A DNA stretch of 16,011 nucleotides from Nitrosomonas sp. GTDB lineage: Bacteria; Pseudomonadota; Gammaproteobacteria; Burkholderiales; Nitrosomonadaceae. Below the pieces are notes generated by a model. It ran no database searches, was not told the origin of the DNA, and was given only the letters and a program-made list of their open reading frames with translations. The first letter of the stretch is position 1; each line of letters begins with the position of its first letter. Positions 7,468 to 15,859 of this stretch are shown piece by piece. The translations under genes were made by a program, and so were the position numbers. Where the stretch lies: assembly GCA_003514765.1 (NCBI GenBank), contig DOOY01000286.1:1-16011 (forward strand), read 5' to 3'.

Positions 7468-8106
7468 ATGAAAACGCTTGTTATTTTGATATCCGGCCGC
7501 GGCAGCAATATGCAGGCTTTGCTGGAAGCTCAATTACCCGCCGACCGTATTGTAGTGGTCAGCAGTAACCCCGATGCAGAAGGATTAAAGATCGCTGCAG
7601 CGCTGGGTATCCAAACTGCAACCGTCGATCACCGCGTTTTTTCGGATCGTGAAACCTTTGATGCAGCGCTGGCTGAGGAAATCGACCACTATCGACCCGA
7701 GTTGATTGCACTTGCCGGTTTTATGCGTATTCTGACCAGCGATTTCGTTTTGCGCTATCAGGGCCGGCTGATGAATATTCATCCATCTTTATTACCTGCG
7801 TTTCCGGGTCTGCATACCCATCGGCGTGCATTGCAGGAAGGCGTTAAGATTCATGGGTGCACCGTACATTTTGTAACGCCTGTGCTGGATCATGGACCCA
7901 TTGTAATACAGGCGGCCATCCCCATATTAGCGAATGACACCTGCCAGACACTCGCCAAACGGGTGTTGCAACAGGAACATCGTATTTATCCTCAGGCTGT
8001 TCGCTGGTTTATGCATGGTTCCATCAGGCTTTCCGACAACACAGTTACAGTCTCTGAAACCAGTGCTCATGATTTCGTTATCTTTTCACCGGGATTGCAG
8101 GAATGA
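7468..8106 (+). CDS. purN: Phosphoribosylglycinamide formyltransferase (GART)
   Basis: Step 3 of purine synthesis: transfers a formyl group from 10-formyl-tetrahydrofolate to GAR. The 212 residues match the usual PurN length. The start is the ATG at 7468 (MKTLVILISGRGSNMQ), because the family begins right before the VLxSGxGSN phosphate loop; an in-frame ATG at 7432 would overlap purM. The catalytic set is present: N103 and H105 in NIHPSLLP, and D141 in VLDHGP, equivalent to E. coli N106, H108 and D144. The final TGA overlaps the next ATG (ATGA), coupling purN to the DUF3108 gene. Confidence 0.95.
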   Translation: MKTLVILISGRGSNMQALLEAQLPADRIVVVSSNPDAEGLKIAAALGIQTATVDHRVFSDRETFDAALAEEIDHYRPELIALAGFMRILTSDFVLRYQGRLMNIHPSLLPAFPGLHTHRRALQEGVKIHGCTVHFVTPVLDHGPIVIQAAIPILANDTCQTLAKRVLQQEHRIYPQAVRWFMHGSIRLSDNTVTVSETSAHDFVIFSPGLQE

Positions 8107-8885
8107 AATTTTTATTGATGCTTTTCATGCTCTGTGGATACGGGTTTTCAGCTCTGGCTGCTGAAAAAAAAATCGAAATCGAAACAACAACTGACATACC
8201 CACCCGCATTCATATCAGCTACACTGTAAAAACGGGCATTGGTCTTGGCGAATTAAATGAAATTGTCAACATCAGTCAGAAAAGCGACGCCCATACTTTT
8301 AACATTAGCAGCAATGCGCAGGCGACCGGTGTCTTCAAAGTGATCAAACCCGGCAATATTATTCGTGAAAGCAAAGGCATGATTACAGACGCCGGTTTGC
8401 AACCAAGTGTTTACTCTGACCAGCGTGCTAACAATGAACCCAGCTTGGCATTATTTGACTGGAAAAATCATACACTAACGCTCAGGTACGAAGGTAAAGA
8501 AATACAAGAAACACTGGCCGCGGGCACATTGGATCGGTTAAGCCTGTCCTATAGTTTCATTTTTTCACCGTCGGATCGAGTTGAAGCAGGTAATATGCTG
8601 GATATCCATGTAACCGATGGCCGCAGCCTGCAACGCATACAGTACAAAGTCAGCAAGGAAAAACTGAACACGCCACTGGGTGAACTCGAAACAGTTGTGT
8701 TGACAAAACAACAAGCCGGAGATGACAAAGCGCAACGAAAAATCTGGCTTGCACCACGCTATCATATGGTGCCAGTGCGCATTCAATCGATTGAAAAAGA
8801 CGGTCTGGAAGTTGAAAAAATGGTTGCCGAGCTAAGTCTGAGTTATCCAGAAAATTTAAATAACAGATCTTGTTGCAAACATTAA
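8103..8885 (+). CDS. DUF3108 domain secreted protein
   Basis: A 260-residue protein of the DUF3108 family, whose role is unknown. Residues 1-20 (MKFLLMLFMLCGYGFSALAA) form a Sec signal peptide, so the mature protein is periplasmic or attached to the outer membrane. There is no lipobox cysteine at the cleavage site. The mature part is beta-rich; SNAQATGVFKVIKPGNIIRE, then a DW..H.L strand and a DRLSLSY segment, are typical of the family. GGGA at 8091-8094 sits 8 nt before the ATG. Sharing ATGA with purN is common for this family in betaproteobacteria as far as I recall, but the link to purine synthesis is probably only positional. A lipid or cell-wall role has been guessed elsewhere; nothing here proves it. 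Confidence 0.85.
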   Translation: MKFLLMLFMLCGYGFSALAAEKKIEIETTTDIPTRIHISYTVKTGIGLGELNEIVNISQKSDAHTFNISSNAQATGVFKVIKPGNIIRESKGMITDAGLQPSVYSDQRANNEPSLALFDWKNHTLTLRYEGKEIQETLAAGTLDRLSLSYSFIFSPSDRVEAGNMLDIHVTDGRSLQRIQYKVSKEKLNTPLGELETVVLTKQQAGDDKAQRKIWLAPRYHMVPVRIQSIEKDGLEVEKMVAELSLSYPENLNNRSCCKH

Positions 8886-8922
8886 TTCATTCATCAACCA
8901 TCCATGACATCCAATCATTAAA

Positions 8923-10182
8923 ATGCATCTGATACCCTCACAGCTGGACAAGGCGGTTGTCGCCATACGTACGCTATTGCCCCTGGAATACCCGGCGGAT
9001 GCCATTTTAAGGCGTTTTTTTCAGGAAAATCCAAAGCTCGGTGCACACGACCGGACATTTATCGCGGAAACCACTTTTGGTATCTTGCGTCATCGGTTAT
9101 TCCTGGAGCATATTGTTGATTCAGTTACGCCCCGCACATTATTGCTGGCTTATCTGGTTCGATTCCAGGGAGTAAATTTACGTGAACTGAAAACATGGGC
9201 CAAAGAATCCGAAATAAAATGGCTACCGAACATTAAAGCCGTCAAAATAGCATCTCAGCCTCTGACAATTCAGGCGGAACTTCCGGATTGGCTGGTGGAA
9301 AAATTGCAACATTTTATGCCGGATGCAGATATTCTCAACCTGGGGCTCTCACTGCAGAAAACCGCACCGCTGGACTTACGTGTAAACACATTGTTGGCAA
9401 AACGCGAACAGGTTCTCGAAGCACTGGTCCAGGATGACATCCGGGCCGAACCCATGCCTTTTTCTCCCTGTGGCATCCGCCTGCTTGACAAACCCGCGAT
9501 TAATAGGCATCCACTCTTCTTGTCAGGCAAGATTGAAGTACAGGACGAAGGCAGCCAATTACTCGGCTATTTACTGGCGCCCAGACGCGGCGAGATGGTG
9601 GCTGATTTTTGTGCCGGCGCGGGCGGCAAAACGTTGCTACTCGGCGCATTAATGCACTCAAAAGGTCGTCTGTATGCCTTTGATATTTCCGAGAAACGGC
9701 TTAACAATTTAAAACCGCGTCTCAAGCGCTCGGGCCTGTCCAATATTCATATTCAACGCATTACCAACGAAAACGATCTTAAAATTAAGCGTTTATCTGG
9801 AAAATTCGATCGCGTGTTGGTCGATGCACCCTGCAGCGGTCTGGGCACATTGCGCCGCAATCCTGATTTGAAGTGGCGCCAGTCTCCGCAAAGCATAGTG
9901 GAATTGAAAGCAAAGCAGGCTGCGATTTTATCGGCAGCGGCCGGCCTGGTCAAACCGGGTGGACGGCTGGTATATGCCACCTGCAGTTTTCTGCCCGAAG
10001 AAAATCAGGAAATCATTGAAGATTTCAAGACAGAAAATCCGGAATTTGATTTACTCAACTGCACCGAATTGCTGGCGGAGCAGCGGATTACTGTCAATAC
10101 CGGTGAATTCCTTCAGTTGTCTCCGTCTACACACCAGACGGATGGGTTTTTTGCCGCAACTTTGACATGCAAGAAACCATAA
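8923..10182 (+). CDS. RsmB/NOP2/Sun-family RNA cytosine-5 methyltransferase
   Basis: A SAM-dependent m5C RNA methyltransferase of 419 residues. The N-terminal ~115 residues are helical and RsmB-like (AxxAxxxLLP, then FGILRHR). The catalytic domain follows from about 120. The SAM-binding loop is DFCAGAGGKT at 227-236. Motif IV is DAPCSGLGTLRRNPDLKWR with C304, and motif VI is YATCSF with C354. In this family one cysteine attacks the base and the other releases the product, so both being present argues for an active enzyme. Whether the target is 16S rRNA C967 (RsmB) or another site cannot be told, and RsmB normally lies beside fmt, which is absent, so no symbol is given. No Shine-Dalgarno sequence is apparent before the ATG; the gene starts 37 nt after the DUF3108 gene. 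Confidence 0.87.
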   Translation: MHLIPSQLDKAVVAIRTLLPLEYPADAILRRFFQENPKLGAHDRTFIAETTFGILRHRLFLEHIVDSVTPRTLLLAYLVRFQGVNLRELKTWAKESEIKWLPNIKAVKIASQPLTIQAELPDWLVEKLQHFMPDADILNLGLSLQKTAPLDLRVNTLLAKREQVLEALVQDDIRAEPMPFSPCGIRLLDKPAINRHPLFLSGKIEVQDEGSQLLGYLLAPRRGEMVADFCAGAGGKTLLLGALMHSKGRLYAFDISEKRLNNLKPRLKRSGLSNIHIQRITNENDLKIKRLSGKFDRVLVDAPCSGLGTLRRNPDLKWRQSPQSIVELKAKQAAILSAAAGLVKPGGRLVYATCSFLPEENQEIIEDFKTENPEFDLLNCTELLAEQRITVNTGEFLQLSPSTHQTDGFFAATLTCKKP

Positions 10183-10212
10183 ATCCAAACAACATAATAA
10201 TACTTCAAGTAA

Positions 10213-12855
10213 TTAGCCAGCTTGTTTTGTATCTGCAGCATGCAGCAATACGGGCAAAATAATTAGCACACAAATCAATGTCAGCACCACACCGGCAAGC
10301 AACAGCAATCCCATGCTGGCTGTCCCCTGGTGCTGGGAAAAGATCAGACTGCCAAATCCTGCCATTGTAGTAAGCGCGCTATAAAAGATAGCGCGCGCGG
10401 TACTGGTATACAATAAATTTTCATATGCTTCGCCGGTATTACGACTCCTGTGCACCATATGTACGCTGCAATCAATCCCAATGCCAAGTATCAACGGCAA
10501 GGCAATCACATTAGCAAAGTTAAACGGCACGTCGAGCAATACGGTTATTGCGCCGGTAAACAGTGCTGCCAGTAGCAACGGCACCATTACCAGCACGGTC
10601 GATTTCACACTCCTGAGCAGTACCAGCAACGCAATTACAACACCAATCAGCGCCAGTGAAAAAGCATGGACAAATGCATCGACAACGGCCTGTCCGGCTT
10701 CCAGACTGATAACTGGCACGCCCGTCGCACCCGGTGTTATCTGTTGTACAGCACGTACGAATCGTTTCAACGCATCGTTGTCATTGATGTTTTCAGTTGG
10801 ATAAATCGCAATACGGTAAATATCATCACTGCTTTGCCAGTGTATTTTGACTGAATCAGGGATATCCTGCTGCGTGAAAGGCCTCGCTTCCAACGCAAGT
10901 TGCAAACGATGAACGGACTCAGGCAACAAATGCAACAAGTCCTGATCAACAGAGAACAATAATTTTTCCTGCGACTCACGCGTATTTAATCCATCAAATT
11001 GCAATAGCAAATTTGTCAGCGATTGCTGCAGTGCGCGCGCCGAGTCTGCGGCAAGATGTGCCGGTTGTTCAATCAGAAACCTGTTTAATGCATGCTGCAA
11101 ATCCTGCAACGTTGTAAGCTGCGTATCCACATCGATTTGTTGCTGAGTAATCGGTGCAAAAGATACCGGGCCGAGCGTTATCGCCATTTCCTCGATAAGC
11201 CGGATTTTTTCTGCCTGATCGTCAGGTACAAAATCCAGAATGGTGACAACCTTATCCACCTCTCGCAGCCTGGAGAGCTTTTTAACAAGCTGTTCAGCTT
11301 CGTTGCGGTTATCCGCAAGCGCAATAATGTGCCAGGGTGAATCATCGGCATTTTCCAATAAATCGCGGAAGGTTTCGACCGATTCGACGTGCGGATCATT
11401 CAGATTGAGTAAATTATAGTCAAACCGGATCTGCGGCAGCGCAATAAGCGAGAACAGCACAGCGATCACTGTAAGTGCGAGAACGCTTTTGCGCGCATGC
11501 GCAGGCCATTCCAGCGCAGTATGCACCGGTTGAATTGCAATAAGCGGTTTAATCAGCGGTATTGGAAAAAAACGTTGCAATGCCGGCACGATCGTCAGCG
11601 TGACCAGCAGGCTGATCACCATACCTGAACCTGAAATCAAACCAAGTTCAGCGACACCATCATAAGTTGTCGGTATGAATGCATAAAAACCAATCGCGGT
11701 GGTAACTGCACAAATCATCAGCGCCCGCCCGATATCACCACTGGCCGCTGGTAATGTTTTCGTAACAGGCTGGCCGGATCTTCTGACTTCTTCATGTCGC
11801 AATAAAAAATGGATGGCGTAATCGACACCCAGGCCGATGTACAGTACCGCAAAAGCAATTGAAATCAGATTCAAATGACCGACCGCGAATGTGGCAAAAG
11901 CAGCTGTCAATAAAAGCCCCAAAACGAGGCTGAACATGACCGTCATGATTGCGCCGACCGCACGCACCGCTATCAATAAAACCACGACGACCAATACCAG
12001 TGCCAAAATACCGGCATCCTGTGCGCCACGCATGGCGCTATGAAGTTCATCATATGCAAGCGCCGCTTCCCCCGTAATGCGCAATTGTTCAGGCGCACCT
12101 TGTGTTAATCCGAGTTCCACAGCTGCTTCACGAATTGCTTTCAGCGGCCGCTCAGCAGCAAATAATTGTGCATAATCATGTTTGGGCCTGGCTAGTATGA
12201 GCTCCTGATATTGATCAGCTTGTTCTTCGCCATCAAACAATATTTGCCACGATAATGCATGGGGCGAGCCTGCAAATCTGGCATCGAGGGTTGAAGAAAC
12301 ACCGTTGAAAACGGCTTCCATATCCAGGTTTCTGCCATTTCTGAGTTCATCGACCGCTTCGGTTAGTACAGACGCAAAAGTATCCAGAGCGGGATTCTTT
12401 GCAAGACGCGCAATCAGCGGCTGTGCAGCAGCTAGGCGATCGGTGATTTTTTCCAGCTCGGGAATACTTTTGTAGAGTAGGCCGTTTTGTTCGAAAAAAA
12501 GATCGCCACTTAAATAACTCGCTTCGTAAAAGTGAACTTCATCTTCCTGCAAATAGTTGGTCAACCGCTTAGCAGCGGCATGCGCCTGTTCAGGTGTCGG
12601 CGCATCAACGACCAGTAAAAAGGCATCTTCATATTGTGGAAATGCTGCTTTATAACGTTTGTGATTTACACGAAAAGGCACATCCTCAGACAGCATATCT
12701 GTAGTGTCCGTATGCACACCCAGATTATTTGCGGTATATACAACACTAAATCCGGCAATGACCATTGCCAAGAAAATGATCCAGATAGCGTTTTGATAGG
12801 AAAACGCTGCCCAGCGGGCAAAAAAACGGTAGCTCGCGCCGTTTGAAATGTCCAC
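10213..12855 (-). CDS. hpnN: Hopanoid-associated RND transporter HpnN
   Basis: An 880-residue inner-membrane MMPL/RND-type transporter. In Rhodopseudomonas palustris HpnN is required to move hopanoids to the outer membrane. It is built as two similar halves: one helix at about 22-42, a large periplasmic loop to about 280, six helices (282-476), a second periplasmic loop, and five more (728-871). Each half has a conserved helix-4 motif, GLGVDYAIH (341-349) and GIGIDCSVH (791-799), whose D345 and D795 are likely proton-relay residues. The start is GTG at 12855-12853, backed by AAGGA (12862-12866) 6 nt upstream. It follows hpnM by 40 nt, and its stop lies 30 nt from the convergent methyltransferase gene, with no terminator visible in between. 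Confidence 0.93.
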   Translation of the reverse strand: MDISNGASYRFFARWAAFSYQNAIWIIFLAMVIAGFSVVYTANNLGVHTDTTDMLSEDVPFRVNHKRYKAAFPQYEDAFLLVVDAPTPEQAHAAAKRLTNYLQEDEVHFYEASYLSGDLFFEQNGLLYKSIPELEKITDRLAAAQPLIARLAKNPALDTFASVLTEAVDELRNGRNLDMEAVFNGVSSTLDARFAGSPHALSWQILFDGEEQADQYQELILARPKHDYAQLFAAERPLKAIREAAVELGLTQGAPEQLRITGEAALAYDELHSAMRGAQDAGILALVLVVVVLLIAVRAVGAIMTVMFSLVLGLLLTAAFATFAVGHLNLISIAFAVLYIGLGVDYAIHFLLRHEEVRRSGQPVTKTLPAASGDIGRALMICAVTTAIGFYAFIPTTYDGVAELGLISGSGMVISLLVTLTIVPALQRFFPIPLIKPLIAIQPVHTALEWPAHARKSVLALTVIAVLFSLIALPQIRFDYNLLNLNDPHVESVETFRDLLENADDSPWHIIALADNRNEAEQLVKKLSRLREVDKVVTILDFVPDDQAEKIRLIEEMAITLGPVSFAPITQQQIDVDTQLTTLQDLQHALNRFLIEQPAHLAADSARALQQSLTNLLLQFDGLNTRESQEKLLFSVDQDLLHLLPESVHRLQLALEARPFTQQDIPDSVKIHWQSSDDIYRIAIYPTENINDNDALKRFVRAVQQITPGATGVPVISLEAGQAVVDAFVHAFSLALIGVVIALLVLLRSVKSTVLVMVPLLLAALFTGAITVLLDVPFNFANVIALPLILGIGIDCSVHMVHRSRNTGEAYENLLYTSTARAIFYSALTTMAGFGSLIFSQHQGTASMGLLLLAGVVLTLICVLIILPVLLHAADTKQAG

Positions 12856-12895
12856 GAAAAATCCTTTTAAACTTTAGGAATGAAAGTGGCGATGA

Positions 12896-13549
12896 TTATT
12901 CGGTATGCTCCGCTTCTATGATTTTTTCTTTCAACATATCAATCAATGACTGAAAACCTTCACGTTGCATAATTGATCGATATTCACTGCGTTTGATGGC
13001 CAGATCACTGACACCGTCAAACAGAATATTAATAATCATCCACTGCTCTGTCGGCCGATGCAGTACGTAATCAAAATTGACCGTACCGCCGTCACCCTTG
13101 ATGAGTTGACTGCGTACCAGTTTCTGATCCCGTGGCAAGTCGCGTTGCTCTAAAAATTTGAATTGCTCTTCGCTATACCGTTTAAACTGTCCGGCGTAGG
13201 TCGCGATACTGAGTTGCCGAAAAGTTTCTATAATCAAATCCTGTTGTGCCTGATCCAGTTCGTGCCAAAACGTTGCGCCAAGAATTGTTTTGATAATCAT
13301 TTCAATGTCATGCGTACGATCGACAACCGGTGTTAAAAACGCTACACGCCCTGGGTAACCCAGTTGTTCACCTTCTCGCATAACCTGTAATAAAGACTGC
13401 TGCAAATCATGCACAACGGCATGCGCGCTACCAGGTTCCGGTTCATCCTCATTGGCTGCACTGGCTGATGGAATGGCCAGCGACATCATTAAGATGCTGA
13501 CTAAAATCAGTATTTGTAGCATTTTATTAACTACCTGTCTTGCTTTCAT
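12896..13549 (-). CDS. hpnM: Hopanoid-associated periplasmic lipid-binding protein HpnM (MlaC/Ttg2 family)
   Basis: A 217-residue MlaC-like (toluene tolerance Ttg2) protein that probably carries hopanoid lipid across the periplasm for HpnN. The frame is open from a GTG at 13582, but the ATG at 13549 is chosen: it gives a good signal peptide with K/R/K, a hydrophobic core and an ASA-AN cleavage at 31-32. The later ATG at 13522 would lose the basic residues. GGAAAG lies about 9 nt upstream. The chosen start overlaps hpnB by 23 nt. The family core is the C-terminal FDYVLHRPTEQWMIINILFD block (159-178), followed by GVSDL and an R..F/Y..I...GF..L helix. Placement before hpnN is the usual hopanoid-operon order. 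Confidence 0.9.
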   Translation of the reverse strand: MKARQVVNKMLQILILVSILMMSLAIPSASAANEDEPEPGSAHAVVHDLQQSLLQVMREGEQLGYPGRVAFLTPVVDRTHDIEMIIKTILGATFWHELDQAQQDLIIETFRQLSIATYAGQFKRYSEEQFKFLEQRDLPRDQKLVRSQLIKGDGGTVNFDYVLHRPTEQWMIINILFDGVSDLAIKRSEYRSIMQREGFQSLIDMLKEKIIEAEHTE

Positions 13550-14684
13550 ATTGACGATCTTTCCAGCGAGCACGCTCTCCACGCCAGTACCGCATTGCTG
13601 AAGTCCATGTCATGGCGAGATATAACGTACCAATGACAGGCAATGCAAATACCCAGAATGGCGAACGATGGTAATAAATCAAAGTCGGCCTGTAGGCTAA
13701 CAGCATGGCCGTCCAGGCCAACGCACTGATCATATAAGTTTTCTGATCAGGCAGCAATAGAAATGTAAATGGCGCGAACCAAAACATGGTTACCATAATG
13801 ATGGTACACATCATCAATAAAATGAATGAATAATTGAGTTGGGTATATGCCGTACGTGATACCATTTCCCAGATAGTTTCAAGTTTATGATAACCACGAT
13901 GACTGCACGCTGCATGACTTAATCCGATCCAGGTGCTGTTGCCGGCATGTTTGACACGCGCCGCCAGCGTGCAATCATCAATCAACGCATCATGAAGACT
14001 GCCAAAAGCACCGGCTGCATTTAACACCCGCGTTTCAACCAGTATACATCCACCCGCGGCAGCCGCCACACATGAATCTGATTTGTTCGCCAGACCAAAT
14101 GGATAAAGTAATTTGAAAAAAAATATGAACGCGGGCATGAGCAGGCGTTCAATGGTATTGTCCATGGACGGTGTGGCCATCAGCGATACCAGCGCATGTT
14201 TTTTCGTCTCTGCTTTTTCTCGCAAAGTTGCAATAATACCGGGCGATAATGCGATATCCGCATCGAGTAATAACGTATAAGGTGTGCGGACTTCGCGCAA
14301 GCCTTGTTCAAGCGCCCAAAGCTTTCCGCTCCATCCTGTCGGCGGCGGTGCGCCGGTAATAACCCGCGCGCCTTTTTCTCGGGCCAGCTGTGCTGTATCA
14401 TCGGCTGACTGATCATCAATCACAATGATCTGCAGACCTTCACCCTGCGTCTTAACATTTTCAAGTGTATGCTGAATATAAACTGCTTCATTGCGGGCCG
14501 GAATCAGTACCGTAATGTTACTTAGATTTTGATTGAACCGCATTTCAGGTTTGGGTTCTATCTGTTCGCACGTACTTGTTGGTTGCCAGGGAAGCAATAG
14601 TACACCTCCCCAGCAAGCGGTTCCAAGTATGGCGCTTAACACTGCACCGGCCAAGAATAGTTCGGTAAATGTCAGTTCAACCAT
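13527..14684 (-). CDS. hpnB: Hopene-associated glycosyltransferase HpnB
   Basis: A 385-residue membrane-bound GT2 glycosyltransferase. It has one N-terminal helix (8-32), a cytosolic GT-A domain (about 56-285) and about three C-terminal helices (286-312, 318-336, 342-362). GT2 marks are IPARNEA at 61-67, VIDDQS (88-93), DAD at 141-143 for metal binding, ALIDDCTLA (233-241) with a likely catalytic aspartate, and RTAYTQL (278-284) in place of the usual QxxRW. GWSGKLWAL (117-125) is typical of HpnB. HpnB is conserved in hopanoid clusters, but its product is not established; HpnI is the known enzyme for adding N-acetylglucosamine to bacteriohopanetetrol. It lies 56 nt after hpnH and overlaps hpnM. 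Family call is strong; substrate is unknown. Confidence 0.88.
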   Translation of the reverse strand: MVELTFTELFLAGAVLSAILGTACWGGVLLLPWQPTSTCEQIEPKPEMRFNQNLSNITVLIPARNEAVYIQHTLENVKTQGEGLQIIVIDDQSADDTAQLAREKGARVITGAPPPTGWSGKLWALEQGLREVRTPYTLLLDADIALSPGIIATLREKAETKKHALVSLMATPSMDNTIERLLMPAFIFFFKLLYPFGLANKSDSCVAAAAGGCILVETRVLNAAGAFGSLHDALIDDCTLAARVKHAGNSTWIGLSHAACSHRGYHKLETIWEMVSRTAYTQLNYSFILLMMCTIIMVTMFWFAPFTFLLLPDQKTYMISALAWTAMLLAYRPTLIYYHRSPFWVFALPVIGTLYLAMTWTSAMRYWRGERARWKDRQYESKTGS

Positions 14685-14740
14685 GAACGCTGACCTGACG
14701 CATGCATATGTACTACCACCATCAACAGCACATAATCAGT

Positions 14741-15859
14741 CTATTTATTGGAAATTGTGACAGGAATATCAGCCAGTTTTTTTTCTTTTTTGTCTTCTTG
14801 AGCAATCCACTGCGGAGCAGGCTCTGCAACCATTTCGCCGTTTGTTCTGGGTCCTTTAACAGAAGCCACAAGGGCTTTCCAGGGATTATGCAATGTATCT
14901 TCTACTGCGGTTGCTTCGTAACCACAATGCGCCATGCACTGTGCACATTTAGGATTACTGGCGTTGCCGTATTTTTCCCAGGGCGTGCTGTCGAGTAATT
15001 CCTGAAATGTTTCAACATAGCCTTCATCAGCCAAGAGGTAGCAGGGTTTCTGCCAACCAAAGACATTGCGTGTCGGATTTCCCCAGGGTGTACATTTGTA
15101 ATTCTGATTACCTGCCAGAAAATCCAGATAAAGTGCCGAATGATTAAGCCGCCATTTCCGCTTGAGTTTTTTACCCAGTTCAAAAATGCCACGGAATAGT
15201 TTTTTGGTATCAGCGCCTTTAATAAATACATCCTGCTTCGGGGCATGCTCATAACTGAACCCGGGTGCGATTGTTGCGCCTTCAACACCCAAATCCATTG
15301 CATAATCTAAAAACTCAACGACGTCTTCCGGCGTTTCTCCCTGGAACAAAGTACAATTGACGGTTACTCTGAATCCTTTATCAAGTGCCAGTTTGATAGC
15401 TTCTACTGCCCGATCAAAAACACCTTCCTGGCATACTGAGGCATCATGTCTTTCCTTCATGCCATCCAGATGTACTGAAAAAGTGAGATACGGCGATGGT
15501 GTATAATCGCCAATTCTTTTTTTGAGCAGTAACGCATTGGTGCAAAGGTAAACATATTTCTTACGCTTGATAATGCCTTCAACAATTTGCGGCATTTCTT
15601 TATGCAACAAAGGTTCGCCTCCGGGGATCGAGACCATAGGCGCACCGCATTCATCAACGGCCTGCATACATTCTTCATAAGACAGACGCTTGTCCAGAAT
15701 TTCTTCTGGATGCGCTATTTTCCCACAACCAGCGCATGCCAAATTACAGCGAAATAACGGTTCGAGCATTAATACCAGCGGATATTTTTTAATACCTCTG
15801 ATTTTTTGCTTGATCAGATAACTTCCTACCGCAATCTGTTGACGTAACGGAACTCCCAT
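14741..15859 (-). CDS. hpnH: Adenosylhopane-forming radical SAM enzyme HpnH
   Basis: A 372-residue radical SAM enzyme that joins the 5'-deoxyadenosyl radical to diploptene to make adenosylhopane, the first step of side-chain extension of C35 hopanoids. The cluster motif CNLACAGC has C38, C42 and C45. IPGGEP (78-83) is the SAM-contacting GGE motif. A cysteine-rich C-terminal region (C256, C273, C305, C308, C312) matches the DUF3463-type tail. The longest open frame starts at a TTG at 15874, but the ATG at 15859 is chosen: GGAGG lies 8 nt upstream (15868-15872), and family proteins begin MGVPL. It leads the minus-strand hpn genes; the squalene-hopene cyclase and hpnG are not in the window. Confidence 0.95.
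   Translation of the reverse strand: MGVPLRQQIAVGSYLIKQKIRGIKKYPLVLMLEPLFRCNLACAGCGKIAHPEEILDKRLSYEECMQAVDECGAPMVSIPGGEPLLHKEMPQIVEGIIKRKKYVYLCTNALLLKKRIGDYTPSPYLTFSVHLDGMKERHDASVCQEGVFDRAVEAIKLALDKGFRVTVNCTLFQGETPEDVVEFLDYAMDLGVEGATIAPGFSYEHAPKQDVFIKGADTKKLFRGIFELGKKLKRKWRLNHSALYLDFLAGNQNYKCTPWGNPTRNVFGWQKPCYLLADEGYVETFQELLDSTPWEKYGNASNPKCAQCMAHCGYEATAVEDTLHNPWKALVASVKGPRTNGEMVAEPAPQWIAQEDKKEKKLADIPVTISNK

Noticed and set aside
7032..7508. Minus-strand 158-codon frame over the end of purM
   Set aside because: It is antisense to conserved purM sequence and has no recognisable family.
14902..15303. Minus-strand 133-codon frame inside hpnH in another frame
   Set aside because: It lies fully inside hpnH, whose cysteine motifs confirm the other frame.
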